A stretch of 64,000 nt of DNA from Lactarius indigo. Its lineage: Eukaryota; Basidiomycota; Agaricomycetes; Russulales; Russulaceae. The notes beneath the pieces were generated by a model that saw only the letters and a list, made by a program, of their open reading frames with translations, had not been told where the DNA came from and did no database searches. The DNA is taken from the NCBI GenBank assembly GCA_025766275.1, contig JAFKAC010000002.1, positions 558,001-622,000 of the forward strand. Reading direction: 5' to 3'. Below, piece by piece: positions 11,306 through 23,702 of the stretch. Position 1 is the first letter of the stretch, and every line of letters begins with the position of its first letter. Made by a program: the position numbers and the translations under genes.

Positions 11306-14300
11306 ACCTGGCAGCCTGGGCTAGAGCATTAAAACTTAGCGTGTACAATAGCAGGTTTCGATCTATGCGAATTCCAGTACTTTTCAAATCTGCACACGCA
11401 ACGGCCGAACGAAACGTCCTCATCGATTCTGGAGCAACCGACAACTTTATAAGCACAAACCTATTGAAACGATTGAAGATTGCCTGGTTAGCCACAGAAA
11501 GACCCATCAAAATATGGAACGTGGATGGAACCCACAATCAGGGAGGAGAAATTACTTCCTTCATGGATCTAACCGTCAAAACCGGAGGAAAAACCCAGAA
11601 TCTCCGGTTCCTCATCACCGATCTGGGGAACGATGAAGTTATCCTTGGATACCCCTGGTTCACCGCCTTCGAACCCAAATTCCATTGGCGAGACGCCACC
11701 TTGGACAAGGAGTTTCAACCAGTGGTAGTCACCAGCCTTAACTTGTCAGACGAAGCCATGCCTATGGAAGCTACTATTAAGGCATTGGAGACGTATCAAC
11801 TTGACGAGCTGGCCTGGGAACAATTGGAAAACGAAGAGAACCCGCACATCCGACTGCGAAAAATAACGACAGCATCAGAACTGGCGCAACAAGAAGCCGC
11901 CAAGAAACCCCAAAGGACCTTCGAAGAAATGGTCCCAGAGGAATATAGAAGACATCACAAGGTGTTCAGCGAGGAAGCCTCCCAACGCTTTCCCCCATCA
12001 CGGACATGGGACCACGCTATTGACCTCGTTCCAAACGCCCCCGAAACTATGGACTGCAAAGTATACCCTCTTACAGTCCCCGAAACCGAGAAGTTGTCGG
12101 AATTCGTAACAGAACACCTGGACAAGAAGTACATACAGCCATCAAAGTCCCCTTACGCGTCCCCCTTCTTCTTCATCAAGAAGAAGGATGGAAAATTACG
12201 CCCAGTACAAGATTACCGCCGACTCAACGAACTCACTGTAAAGAATCATTATCCACTCCCCCTAATCCCCAAGCTCATCGATCGAATCTGGGAAGCGTGA
12301 CTATACTCCAAACTAGACATACGATGGGGGTACAACAACATTCGGATCAAACCAGGCAACGAGTGGAAAGCGGCGTTCAAAACTAATCAAGGGCTATTTG
12401 AACCACGGGTTATGTTCTTCGGCCTCACCAATTCCCCCAGTACTTTCCAAACCATGATGGACACAATATTTCGGGAACTAGTACTAACTGGGGAAGTCAT
12501 CGTCTACATGGATGATATCCTAATCACTACCGCAGACAATCGCACCCACCACAGACAGGTCCTACACCGCGTCCTAGATCTCTGTGACGAGCATGACTTG
12601 TATATCAAACCGGAAAAATGCGTTTTCGAAGTCTACGAAGTGGAATACCTAGGACTGATCATTGGGTACGGCAAATTGCGAATGGACCCCATAAAAGTAC
12701 AAGGAGTGCAAGACTGGAAACCACCGAAGTCCCTGAAAGAAGTGCGCACCTTTCTAGGGTTCTGCAACTTCTACCGATGATTCATAAGGGGATTCTCTAC
12801 AATAGCAAGACCACTCCACAACCTCACAAAGAAGGACGTACCCTGGGAATGGACAGACACCAGACAAAAAGCCTTCGACACCATCAAGGAAAGGATCAGC
12901 TCTGAACCGGTACTTCTATTCCCAAAATTGGATCACCCCTTCGAAATCGAAGTGGACGCTTCCAGCTACGCTTTAGGAGCGATGCTGAATCAGAAGGGGG
13001 AAGATCAGAAGATGCACCCAGTCGCATTCTACTCTGAATCATTGACGGAAACAGAATGCAATTACGATATCTATGACAGGGAACTGTTGGCTGTCGTCAA
13101 AGCTCTACGAACCTGGCGTACCTATCTGATCGGCTCCCCCCATCTAATAACTATCCACACAGACCACGCCAATCTCCAGTATTGGAAGGAACCTAGAAAA
13201 ATCAATCGACGCGTGGCACGGGAGTTCCAAGAACTTTCCGAATACAACTTCGTGCTCAAACATATCCCGGGTACCAAAAATACCCAAGCGGACTCCCTAT
13301 CGAGACGCCCCGACTACGACAACGGAACAACAGACAACGACCACATCACAGTACTGCCAGAAGAAGTGTTCCTAAAAGTCACCCAGACATCCATGCACGA
13401 CATGGATATATGGACGCAAATTACGCAGAACATGGAAGAATCCGCAGTACTCCCATGGGTAGAACCCCATAACCTAAAAAAGCACAATGGGGTATGGTGG
13501 AAGGGAGACGCTCTCGTTGTTGTGGGAAACAATGACCTTAAACGGGGGGTAATCACCTTTTTCCACGATACCCCAAGCGCGGGACACCCTGGGATCACGA
13601 ACACCCTAGAACTAGTACGACGCGACTTCTGGTGGCCAAACATGCGAAAAGATGTGGAAGCGTACGTCAAAGGATGCGCCACATGTCAAAGCAACAAAAT
13701 TAATCCTCATCGACAAAAACCACACCTGTTTCCTATCACCACCGACCCATCGGCCGAACCTTTTGAGGTAGTAGCGATGGACTTCATAGTCAAACTTCCG
13801 ATGTCAAACAGATTTGACTCAATTCTCACGATCACCGATCACGACTGTTCGAAGGCAGCAATATTCATCCCTTGCAACGAAACCATCACGTTGGAGGGAG
13901 TAGCCAAACTCTATCTCCAATATGTATACCCCCATTACGGCCTACCTCGAAGAATCATATCCGACCGAGACCCCAGATTTGCATCCACCTTCATGAGGCA
14001 GTTATGTAAGATTCTGGGAATCCAACAAAATATCTCATCGGCATACCACCCTCAAATGGACGGCCAATCGGAGCGTACCAACCAGTGGCTAGAACAGTAC
14101 CTGCGACACTGGTGTAACATACGACAAGACAATTGGGCAGAAATGCTACCTATGGCACAGTTCACCCACAACTCTTGGACAAACGCTATGACCAAACACT
14201 CCCCTTTTTCACTTATCATGGGATGGGAACCACGATCAACATGGATGCCGAAACCGTCAACCAGCCCCACCGTAGGTCAACGACTAGAAGATCTATTAAT

Positions 14301-14796
14301 ACTGAGGCAACATGCGCAAGACAGCATCAATCACACGCAACGCCTCATGGCGCAACAGGGAAAAACGAAGTTCACACCCTATCAACAAGGAGACCAAGTA
14401 TGGTTAGAAGGAACAAATCTCCGCACCTTCTACCCTACAAGCAAACTAGCCCCAAAAAGATATGGACCCTTCAAAATTATTAGGGTTTTATCAGACGTTT
14501 CATACGAGCTGGAACTTCCAGTGACATGGAAGATCCACCCCGTATTCCATGCGAACCTTCTTACACCGTATAAGGAAACAGAGCTGCACGGGGCAAACTT
14601 CACCTGGCCTCCACCTGACCTTATCGACGGGGAAGAAGAATATGAAGTGGAACGTATTGAAGACGCTCAGGCACGAGGACGAGGGCGTAAACTCCACTTC
14701 CTAGTTAAGTGGAAAGGGTTCCCCACGAGTGACAACACCTGGGAACCTGTGACCAACCTGACACACACTAGGGACGCTATCAGGGACTACTACTGA
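11294..14796 (+). pseudogene. E1 pol polyprotein
   Basis: Domains in order are retropepsin (DSGATDNFIS), RT (IKKKDGKLRPVQDYR, then VYMDDILI), RNase H ([25 protein letters not shown]), integrase (HPGI and CATC finger, [25 protein letters not shown]) and a chromodomain near the C-terminus ([18 protein letters not shown]). In-frame TGAs at 12298-12300 and 12778-12780 interrupt RT; E6 has arginine at both sites. Unlike E2, E4, E5 and E7, the protein stops soon after the chromodomain, and the C-terminal module lies in a separate downstream ORF. Confidence 0.94.
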
Positions 14797-14872
14797 TTAT
14801 ATCCATCCGCCGAAGGGGCTGGACGAAGGATATAAGAAGAAGGTCCCTAAAACTAACTCCCCCAGCAACACG

Positions 14873-16345
14873 ATGACAGACACCCCAGTATCCAACACCA
14901 CTCTCGTCAACATCCTCAGCAACCCCCAACTTGAAGCCACCCTCGAACGAGGAATTGTCACAATTGACATCTCCGATATCCCGCGCCTATCTCCACCGCC
15001 TCCCATGCCCCAATCCCCCCAATCTTCTATGACCATCGACCCCGTCCCTATTGTGCCCCGAACTCCAGAGCGAGAACCTGGAGAGCTCACCCCATCAACA
15101 CCAGAAGAGGGACAATACTCTCCTACACCCCCTCGTCAACCACCCACTCCCCCTCCCGAGCCACCGATATCATCCCCGTCACCATCTTCACCCTCTACCT
15201 CACCACCGCCACTCGAACCCTTCACCCCTGTCCGCGTCCATATGCCCATTGACTATAACTGACCTGACTCCCCTCCTGAAGATACTGAAGACCCCGGCGC
15301 CCCCTTCTTTCCAAACACACCAGGTACCCCGAAGTACTACCCCCTACAGATTCCACTACCTGACGGCGGATCCAACACTGCGAAGTACATCTACTATCGC
15401 AAGGGATTCACAGAGGTAGTGGGAACGATGGGCGCTGGGCAACCACACTACGGGGAAACAGTCTATCTCTCGTCACTAAGGCCTAACGTCTCAGCACCCC
15501 CTTTCACGGCCGAACAACTCCAATTCTTCGACCCCCACGACATTCGCACCTGCGCTCTAGACGAGACCCTCATTGAACTCAACTCCCCACGTCTCACAGC
15601 TGAAGTCACTAGGCTACGGACTGGACTCCTCGCACTCAAGGAGATCAATGAAAAGTGCGAAAAGCTAGAGGAGGATGCACGCAAATTACGGTCGGAACAA
15701 CTCACGGTGGACCTCATGCTGGCCAGTACTAAGAGAAGGCTCCAGTATGCAGGGGCCCTCGCCACTATCGGCAACGAATACGCGCACATGACAGCCCTGC
15801 CAGCTCCCCTTCGACACTCCCGTTACGCCATCCCTTTCGCCCCACGACGAGGGGGGCCACTAGAATTTCCTCGCCTCGCCGACAAACCTCACCGACGACG
15901 CTGTTATCACTGCGGTAGTGCCCACCACCTTGTGCGTGACTGTCCCACCAGGCCACGACCCGCCTGCCGACACTGCCAAAGTCAAGAGCACCAGTCTTAC
16001 CGGTGCATCTTTTGCTGCGCAGGAATGGTCGAAGAAGTCATTACCACCTCCCAGGCGGACGAGCGCATCCGGCAGGCAATAAACACCGAAGCGACCACTT
16101 CCTTCACGGTCCCGGAACCACCAATGATCACCACCGAGACTCAAGGAAGGTGGTGCGGACGATGTTTCCGCACTAATGCCAATCACGATGAGATTTGGTG
16201 CCCACAATATGAGATGTGCCGCAAGTGTGGGAAGCGCGGACCTCTTTTCTTTCTCAAAACCCACTACTGTCGACTTGACATTTCTCCATGGCCAGAAAAT
16301 GACCTCGACGCCGACATCTATGACCTCGTTGACCCAGAATCCTGA
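14873..16345 (+). pseudogene. E1 ORF3: coiled-coil and multi-zinc-knuckle protein
   Basis: This 490-codon reading frame lies between pol and the 3' LTR and has one internal TGA at 15260-15262. Its N-terminal third is Pro/Ser/Thr-rich. The middle has a charged helical region with SPRLTAEVTRLR, which aligns with DESLTAEVTRYR in the pol C-terminal extensions of E2, E4 and E7. The last third holds two classical CCHC knuckles (CYHCGSAHHLVRDC, CRHCQSQEHQSYRC) followed by further Cys/His clusters (CGRC, CRKC, HYC). A nucleic-acid-binding accessory protein is a reasonable inference, but its function is unknown to me. The ATG at 14873 is chosen as the first in frame after pol. Confidence 0.75.
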
Positions 16346-16379
16346 AGTCGAGGTGTCTTCAGACCAAGACGGGGGGTAA

Positions 16380-16962
16380 TGTTACGATTTTCCTTGGACT
16401 TGTTCTTTCACATATCACTATTCCTTCCCCTATCCCATATGAGCCCTGTATGACCACACGGACTTTACGATTACCTGGTTCCTATCGCGCACCTTACTTA
16501 ACCGAAGCTCACTTCTGATAAAGTTCGACATGTGCTAGTTTCCATTGTGTTCCCAATCATGCGCAACCCCACGTGATTCACCTTTATTCCCAGTATAACG
16601 TCCCCTTGTTCTCTTTATGTACCACCCATTGTTCCAAGATCAGCGATGGCGCCATCTGTTTGTAGTTGCCATACAGACCATTATCTATTTAAACCTAGTT
16701 CTATCTAGCTTGTACGGTAGACTAGACTTCTTGTGTAATACTACACTCGTCTAAGGTGGACGCCTTCGCGCTTTCCTTGTCTCACGAACCTCTCTGCCTT
16801 TGCTAGACCTTCGACATCTTAGCTTTCCTCTACGATCCAAGTGACTCTCGTCCTTGTGATCCTTGTGCATCATTCTACTGAAGCCAAGCCCTAGAGCTTG
16901 CGCTACCGCAACTCAACTGACTTAGTACAGGTCGTACTCTACGCCCCTGTAGTGGCATAACA
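16380..16962 (+). repeat. E1 3' LTR
   Basis: This 583-bp LTR is preceded by the purine-rich ACGGGGGGTAA. It differs from the 5' LTR at nine sites, all transitions and eight at CpG. It is followed by the CGTGC duplication at 16963-16967. Confidence 0.96.
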
Positions 16963-18245
16963 CGTGCGAGCTGTTCGAAGTTGTTGACGTACGTGTCAAC
17001 ATCCTCTCCGACCATTTTGAAGCCCTTTCGTAGTATGGCCTGCGCTTGTTCTCGTTCCAACGTGTTTTCAAATCACTGGCTGAACCCATCGGCTACAGCC
17101 TCCCACAACCCTCGAGTGTAGGGGCTGATCCCTCGTTGTATCTGTCTGTTGAGCCAGTTCAGGAAGGATAGGACCCATTCGCTGACTGCTCCACCTTTGA
17201 TGTATGATAAGAACAGAAGGCATCTCCTGTAGTCGTTTCGCATGATGGGGGCGTCTAAGTTCATGCCCCAGTAGACGTGCCACTGTGTCAGGAATTGGTC
17301 CACTTTGAGTCTGTCGCCGTCAAAAATGGAAGGGGGCTCACTGGTGAGTTTTTCACTATGGTGTCCTCCTCCTCTAGTGTCTCCTCCTTCTCCGCCTCCC
17401 CTGCCGCCTCCACCTCCTCCTGGTGGTCCGGTTGGCGGCCCTTGCGGTGGCTCAGTTCTTTGTATATCGAAGGGGACTCCCCCTCCTGGCGGTGGTGGTG
17501 GATCATAATCCGGCCCTCCTACACCCGGCGGTAGCTCTAGCACTGGCCTTCTTGTGGATGGAGGGTCTCCTCTGTCAGACCCGATGGCTCGAAATATGGC
17601 GGCGTCATCCGCAGTCATTCTTACCCCCGTTTCTGGGTTGATGGGCATCAGTATGTCCCGTGCTTCGGCTCATATTGCGTGTGATTCTTCTAACGCAACT
17701 TCTTCCATTGCTTGCATAAGCGTGGCCATGATGGCTGGTGATCGTACATGAATGGGTTCCGGTTCCGTGATATGGGCGGACTCAGCTCGTTCAATGAGCA
17801 AATCTTGTATTGCTCCTCCGCTGCTTTCAGTTTGGTTTGGTTCGCGCCCGTCTTCTTCGTCTTCTTCGCTTTGACTTGTTCCTTCCGATACGACTTTGCC
17901 AGTCGTGTGTTCTTGTACTTGCCCGTCAATGGGCCCCCAGTCTGCTTGGCTATTGAGCTCTCGCGCGTCGATGTCATAGTTGTATCTCGGTCCTGCTGGT
18001 TGTATGACATCCCACTGAGAGTCTATGGGGTTCCACGTAACTTCTACCCAGCAAAGATGGTCGAAGTTGAACTCAACTGGTCGGAACCTGGTAGGTCCGT
18101 TAAATTCCACAAAGTATCCGGTCTCTTCCTGTCTTTCCCTCCAACCGGCAGCTTGTAAAAAGCACGTAGGGACGTTGTGTTCTCCTCTTCTTGGGAGTGA
18201 ATAAGGACAGAAGCTCGTCCACTGGTCTCTTGTTGTTACGGCCAC
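16963..18245 (-). pseudogene. E2 gag, N-terminal piece
   Basis: This is the N-terminal two thirds of E2 Gag: a MAVTTRDQWTSF-like start (opened by GTG, in ATCGTGGCC), an acidic region, a Pro/Gly-rich linker (17380-17530) and the beginning of the capsid-like domain (FLTQWHVYWGMNLD). In-frame TGAs lie at 17670-17672 and 17073-17075, where E4 has arginine. It joins 9054 in frame when E1 is removed. Confidence 0.92.
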
Positions 18246-18251
18246 GATGGA

Positions 18252-18262
18252 ATCTTGGTCTT
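18252..18262 (-). promoter_or_regulatory. E2 self-primer binding site
   Basis: On the minus strand this is AAGACCAAGAT, 2 nt inside the 5' LTR. It is a perfect complement of ATCTTGGTCTT in the sense strand of the LTR, about 34 nt after the TATA-like box. Confidence 0.8.
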
Positions 18263-18264
18263 AA

Positions 18265-18800
18265 TGTAACACCGTCACGACATTAGCTCGACTAGAGCAT
18301 GAGTGGCGATAACAACTTAGCGATGACTTGATAATCCTATCTTGAAGACGCAAAGGTCCAAGTTGTAGTCCTGGTGAATACGCGAAGGTACACCTAAAGG
18401 CTGCTTGCTGACATGTTACAAACAAAGTCGAACGTTTGCGGTAATAGAGAGAGGGAGAGAAAGAAGAAACAAGTGACGATTCAAGAAGACCAAGATGGCA
18501 TATCTTGGTCTTCATAAGACAGGTTAAATACAAGTTAAGCAGGCTTAGAAGCGCTGCTATGAGTCACAGTAGTAGAGTGTCCAACGTATCGCAGAAACAA
18601 CGCAAAACTAATACTACTAGTACCTGTACTAGTATCGAGTCACCAAGGCACCGCTCAGTCAGCTATCAGTCGTAATCGCCTATCGCACTACCGTATCACT
18701 GTAGGTAAGTCCGCAACTAATCTACCTTACCGCTGTAGTTGCAACTGGTACAGTAAGGGTCCTCAACTGTGCTACCCAGTCCCAAGCTCGAATCGTGACA
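18265..18800 (-). repeat. E2 5' LTR
   Basis: This 536-bp LTR is the partner of 3008-3543. All 14 differences between the two are CpG transitions. It is followed on the right by the CCCTA duplication. Confidence 0.96.
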
Positions 18801-19744
18801 CCCTACTCTTTCTTTCTTACATCAAGGGTGTCAATGTCAGCGAGTGGGTACTGGCTATGCTCACTTGGCTCAATGGCCAGATACAAGCTGGGATACCCCG
18901 TACAAGTGAAGGATTATGGAACGAAGTCACGTGCAGCTTCATGCAGCGCTTCCGCAATACCATGGAACAAGAACAAGCCCAATATGAGCTTAAGAAAGGG
19001 GTCAAGATGATCAGTGGCAATCTAGATGAGTATTGCACCCAGTTTGAGCAGCTAATACGCCGCGCTCAATATTGACTCGACGATCTGCAGACGCTGGATC
19101 TATTCGCAAGTGGATTACCAAAAGACCTATATGAAAAGGTCTATACCCTTGACAATCCCCGCAATTATCGCGAGTGGAAAGAAGCCGCCACTACCCGCCA
19201 ACAACAATATCTTCATCTTAAGGTGGTACTGAACAAAGGAATACCATCAGGACAAGGACAAGGACGACAACGCCAACAACGACAATGGCAAGGACCGCCA
19301 AGAAGTTCTTGGCAGCCAAGAAACCTACCCCGAGATCCAAACGCAATGGACACGTCTGCAGATCGAATCCAAGGGCGACTCGCAGGAGCTGAGGATATAC
19401 TTGCTCCTCGTCCCCCATACCGACCAAGGGGGGGGTTCCTCCAAAGAGGAGGAGGACGCAACAATCAAAGGCCAGTCACTTGCTATAATTGTGGAAAGGA
19501 CAGGCACATGGCACGCGATTGTAGACAGCCACGAGGGGGCTACCAGCCTCCAGCATCAACTAGTCGTTATATTGATACCGACTACCATCAACAAGAACCA
19601 GAAGTCGCTACTAGGGCGGTTCAAGATACACCCCCTCAACAGCGTGCCAGTGACTGGCTTAATGGGGTAGCCGGAGAATCAGACAATGTAAAGGACATTA
19701 TCCTCCAACAGTTGTGGAAGAAGGAGGGTTTTCAGGACACCTGA
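18801..19744 (+). pseudogene. E3 gag, second piece
   Basis: This continues the capsid-like domain from 3007 (SYIKGVNVSEWVLAMLTWLNGQ) through the RQRQQRQW basic stretch and a CCHC knuckle (CYNCGKDRHMARDC) to the TGA at 19742-19744. A premature TGA at 19073-19075 replaces an arginine present in E5. The GGGTTTT heptamer at 19726-19732, in the X XXY YYZ register, marks the step into the pol frame. Confidence 0.92.
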
Positions 19745-22700
19745 ACCCATCGGCCTGGGTGAGGGCAGTTAATTGTAACAGTGTAATCATGACTCGCTAT
19801 CGTTCTATGAGAGTTCCAGTATCGATTCACACAAGTTATGCAATGGCCGACATACGAGCATTAGTTGACAGTGGAGCAACTCATTGCTTCATGAAACCCT
19901 CCTTTGCAAAAAGGATGGGATTAGGAACCAAGCCACTTGATATCCCAAAGAAGATATGGAATATTGATAACACTGAGAATAAGTTGGGGCGTATCACTCA
20001 TTATACCGATGTCGATGTACAAACTAAAGGGATCCACAAGGAAATTTGCTTCCTTATCACAGATATAGGAAATGAAGACATCGTACTAGGATATCCCTGG
20101 CTCGCAATATATGACCCCCACATCAAATGGTCACAAGCTGCCATACACGAAGATATGCTTCCCATTATCATCCGATCCACCAACCCCCGCATCAAAACGA
20201 CGCCAGTAGTCACAGCAATCACAGTCGAAAACAATGACTATGAGGTGGTACATTCTTGCGTTATCACAGACGAACAGCAGCAGCAGTTCGAAGAAGGGTG
20301 TCAAATCCGAGCTACCGCCACTGATCTTGCCATCGCAGCTCAACAATATGTTACTGAAGCTGAGTTGCCCCCTGAATACCGCGAATTTGAACGCCTCTTC
20401 AGTGAAGAAGCATCGGACAGGTTTCTGCCAAGCAGGCCTTGGGATCATGCTATCGAGTTCAAGCCTGGAACAGCTGACGCAATTGATTGCAAAATATACC
20501 CCATGACCCAAGAAGAAGACAAGAAACTGCACGAATGGATCGATGAACAGCTCAAGAAAGGGTATATACAACCCTCTAAATCTCCATACGCGTCATCATT
20601 TTTCTTCATCAAGAAGAAGGACGGAAAACTGCGACCCATACAAGACTACCGAAAAATCAATGCAGTTACCATTCGCAATCAATACCCACTTCCTCTTATC
20701 TCCAATCTCATTACCGATCTCAGTAATGCTCACATCTACACTAAACTTGATGTCAGATGGGGGTATAACAATATACGCATCAAAGATGGAGATGAGGAAA
20801 AGGCAGCGTTCAAAACGTGTTATGGATTATTTGAACCGACGGTGATGTTTTTTGGCCTGACCAATTCCCCGGCAACGTTCCAGACGATGATGAACTTCAT
20901 CTTTAGGGATATTATTGCCAAACACGAAAAACAAGGCACTGTCATTCGGGTCTACATGGATGACATCGGCATTGCTATGGGACTTGCTCACACATTATCA
21001 GATCATATTGAAGCCGTCAAGGATGTGCTCTGCGTGTCTGCGGAGCACGACTTGTATTACAAACTCGAGAAATGCCTCTTCCACTCCCCGCGTATGGATT
21101 ACCTGGGGGTAATCCTTGAAAAGGGGGTGACACGTATGGACCCTGTCAAAATTTCCAGTATCAAAGATTGGCCCACACCCACCAAAGTTAAGGACATCTG
21201 CTCTTTTCTTGGATTTTGCAATTTTTACCGACCCTTCATACAAGGGTTTGCAACTAAAGCATGACCCCTTAACAAACTCACGCATAAAGACACCGAATGG
21301 CACTGGGGAACGGAAGAAGAAAAGGCATTCCTAGACCTTAAAACCCTCATCACCAGCAAACCCGTTCTCGCACACCCAGATCTCGCACAACAATTCGAAC
21401 TAGAAGTTGACGCATCGGGATTTGCCACTGGAGCTGTCCTCCTCCAGCGTAAAGCAGACGGCAAATGACACCCTATCGGCTATTACTCGTCCACTCTCAA
21501 CGAAGCCGAACGAAACTACGACATTTACGATCTTGAACTCCTAGCGATCGTCAAAGCCTTCCACCACTGGAGACCCCTTTTGGCGGGTTCCCCCCACAAG
21601 ATCAAAGTGTTCTCAGACCACCTCAATCTACAATACTGGAAATCACCACAAAAGATCAGCAGACGCGTAGCCAGGGAAGTACTTGAGCTCTCAGAATACG
21701 ACTTTGAGATTCACTACATTAAGGGAACTTCCAACGGACACGCTGACGCACTGTCGTGGAGACCAGACTATGATCAGGGAGAAAACGACAACGAAGGGAT
21801 AACGGTACTACCGGAAAGCGTCTTTGCGCGCGCCACCACACTAGAAGAACCGCAACACCCACACTGGAGACCTGAAATCTTACCAGTAGACATGACCCCA
21901 GAACACCCCATTTATGAACAAGACATCGCTAAGTTAAAACCTTGGGTTGATGCTCACAAACTAAAAGACATCGAAGGAACATGGTACAAGGATGGACGCC
22001 AAGTAGTCACCGGCAGTATCCATGACAAGCGCACCATTATCGCCGCTCACCATGACTCTCCTGTCTACAGTCATCCTGGTATTAAATGTACTCTCCAACT
22101 CACTGAATGACACTACTGGTGGCTGCAAATGAAGAACGACGTTATGGATTACGTCAAAGGTTGCGCAGAGTGTCAACGGCATAAAGTCAACCTCCGACCT
22201 ATCAGGGCACCCTTACAGCCCATTTATGCCAAACCAGAAGCCCTGCCATTCGAGACCATTGCAGTGGACTTCATCACTAAACTCCCTGTCTCTCGTGGGT
22301 ACAACTCTATTCTAACAGTAACAGACCACGACTGTACCAAAGCCGCCGTCTTCATCCCCTGCAATGAAGAAATAACAGCTGAGGGGACGGCCGCCCTGTA
22401 TGTTTCTCACGTTTTCCCACAGTTTGGACTTCCCTCACGTGTTATCAGTGATTGAGATCCCCGCTTCGCGTCCAAGTTCATGCGGGAGATATGCAAAATT
22501 CTTGGCATCAGCCAAAACATCTCAACTGCTTATCACCTCAGAACTGACGGCCAATTGGAGCGAACAAATCAATGGCTAGAACAATATCTCCATTTTTGGG
22601 TAAATGAATGACAAGACGACTGGGTCCATTATCTACCTATGGCGGAATTCACGCATAATAACTGGCCAAATGAAACTATGCGGGAGTCACCTTTCTTCCT

Positions 22701-23158
22701 CTTATCAGGGTTCAACCCTCATACTGATTGGACCAATAGACCTTCCCCTATCCCACAAGTATCCCTGAGGCTAGACCAGTTTAAGCAAGTGTGACAGCGC
22801 GCATTCTCATGCATGCTCAGGGCGCAGAAGTCATGGGTCAAACATAAAGATACGCCCAAGTTCAAAGAAGGCGACCTTGTGTGGCTCGAAGGACGCCACT
22901 TACGCACACATCAGCCAACCGCAAAACTAGCTGCCAAGAGGCACGGACCATTCAAGGTCATCCAGGTGATGTCCTCTGTTAACTATCGCCTTGAACTTCC
23001 CACACAGTGGAGCATCCACGATGTCTTCCACATAGACCTTCTCACGCCTTATCGCGAAACACCCACGCATGGACCAAATTATCGGTGCCCACCACCCGAT
23101 TTGGTCGATAATGAAGAAGAATACGAAGTCGAGAAGATTCTAGACTCTCGGCGATTCG
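19732..23158 (+). pseudogene. E3 pol, first piece
   Basis: This is protease through to the start of the chromodomain, closely matching E5 pol: DSGATHCF protease motif, YMDDIGIA in RT, EVDASGFATGAVLL in RNase H, and the integrase finger and core. Six premature TGAs (21262, 21466, 22108, 22453, 22609 and 22792) fall where E5 or E4 has arginine or tryptophan in the same motif. The piece breaks at 23158, inside the linker before the chromodomain, where E4 is inserted after ATTCG (23154-23158). It continues at 40412. Confidence 0.94.
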
Positions 23159-23684
23159 TGTCACGTTTCGACTGAGGACCCTTACTGTACCGGTTGCAAC
23201 TACGGCGGTAAGGTATATTAGTTGCGGACTTACCTATGGTGATACGGCAGTGCGATAGGTGATACGGTACGATAGCTGACTGAGCAGTGCCTCGATGACT
23301 CAATACTAGTACAGGTACTAGTAGTATTAGTTTTGCGTTGTTTCTGCGATACGTTGGACGCTTTACTACTGTGACTCATAGCAGCGCTTCTAAGCCTGCT
23401 TGACTTGTATTTAAACTGTCTTGTGAAGACCAAGATACGCCATCTTGGTCTTCTTGAATCGTCACTTGCTTTCTCATAGAAAACCCCTTTCGCTCTCTTT
23501 CTCTCTCAACGTCTCGTGTCCAACTTCGATTGTGACAAAGCATAAGTCAGCAAGACTTGCAGGTGTACCTCCGCATATTCACTAAAGCAAGAACACAGAC
23601 CTTCGTGTCGTCGTGTCGAGATTACCACTAAGTTGTTATCACTGCATTGTGCTCAAGTTGAGCTAATGTCGTGACAACGTTACA
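23159..23684 (+). repeat. E4 5' LTR
   Basis: This 526-bp LTR runs TGTCACG...GTTACA. It contains TATTTAAA (23408-23415), then an AAGACCAAGAT/ATCTTGGTCTT hairpin whose second arm (23442-23452) is the inferred RNA 5' end. Confidence 0.96.
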
Positions 23685-23686
23685 TT

Positions 23687-23697
23687 AAGACCAAGAT
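23687..23697 (+). promoter_or_regulatory. E4 self-primer binding site
   Basis: AAGACCAAGAT lies 2 nt after the 5' LTR and is perfectly complementary to 23442-23452. Confidence 0.8.
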
Positions 23698-23702
23698 CCA
23701 TC

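Larger units (their letters stand above)
9055..16962 (+). mobile_element. E1: full-length Ty3/Gypsy chromovirus with a third ORF
   Basis: E1 is a complete plus-strand element of 7908 bp. It has two 583-bp LTRs, a self-primer site, gag, pol, an extra zinc-knuckle ORF and a purine-rich tract before the 3' LTR. CGTGC duplications flank it at 9050-9054 and 16963-16967. It is inserted in E2 gag. The LTRs differ at nine positions (eight at CpG), so it is younger than its host E2 (14 differences). Five in-frame TGA codons mean this copy is not autonomous. Confidence 0.97.
3008..18800 (-). mobile_element. E2: Ty3/Gypsy chromovirus interrupted by E1
   Basis: E2 is a complete minus-strand element of about 7.9 kb once the nested E1 is removed. 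It has two 536-bp LTRs, a self-primer site, gag, pol and a polypurine tract, and is flanked by CCCTA duplications (3003-3007 and 18801-18805). The two LTRs differ at 14 positions, all of them CpG transitions. Six in-frame TGA stops inactivate gag and pol. E1 sits in the capsid part of gag. Confidence 0.96.

Noticed and set aside
14797..14872. Frameshift or readthrough joining E1 pol to ORF3
   Set aside because: A 76-bp gap after the TGA holds no slippery heptamer that I can recognise, and ORF3 has its own ATG; a separate start is simpler.
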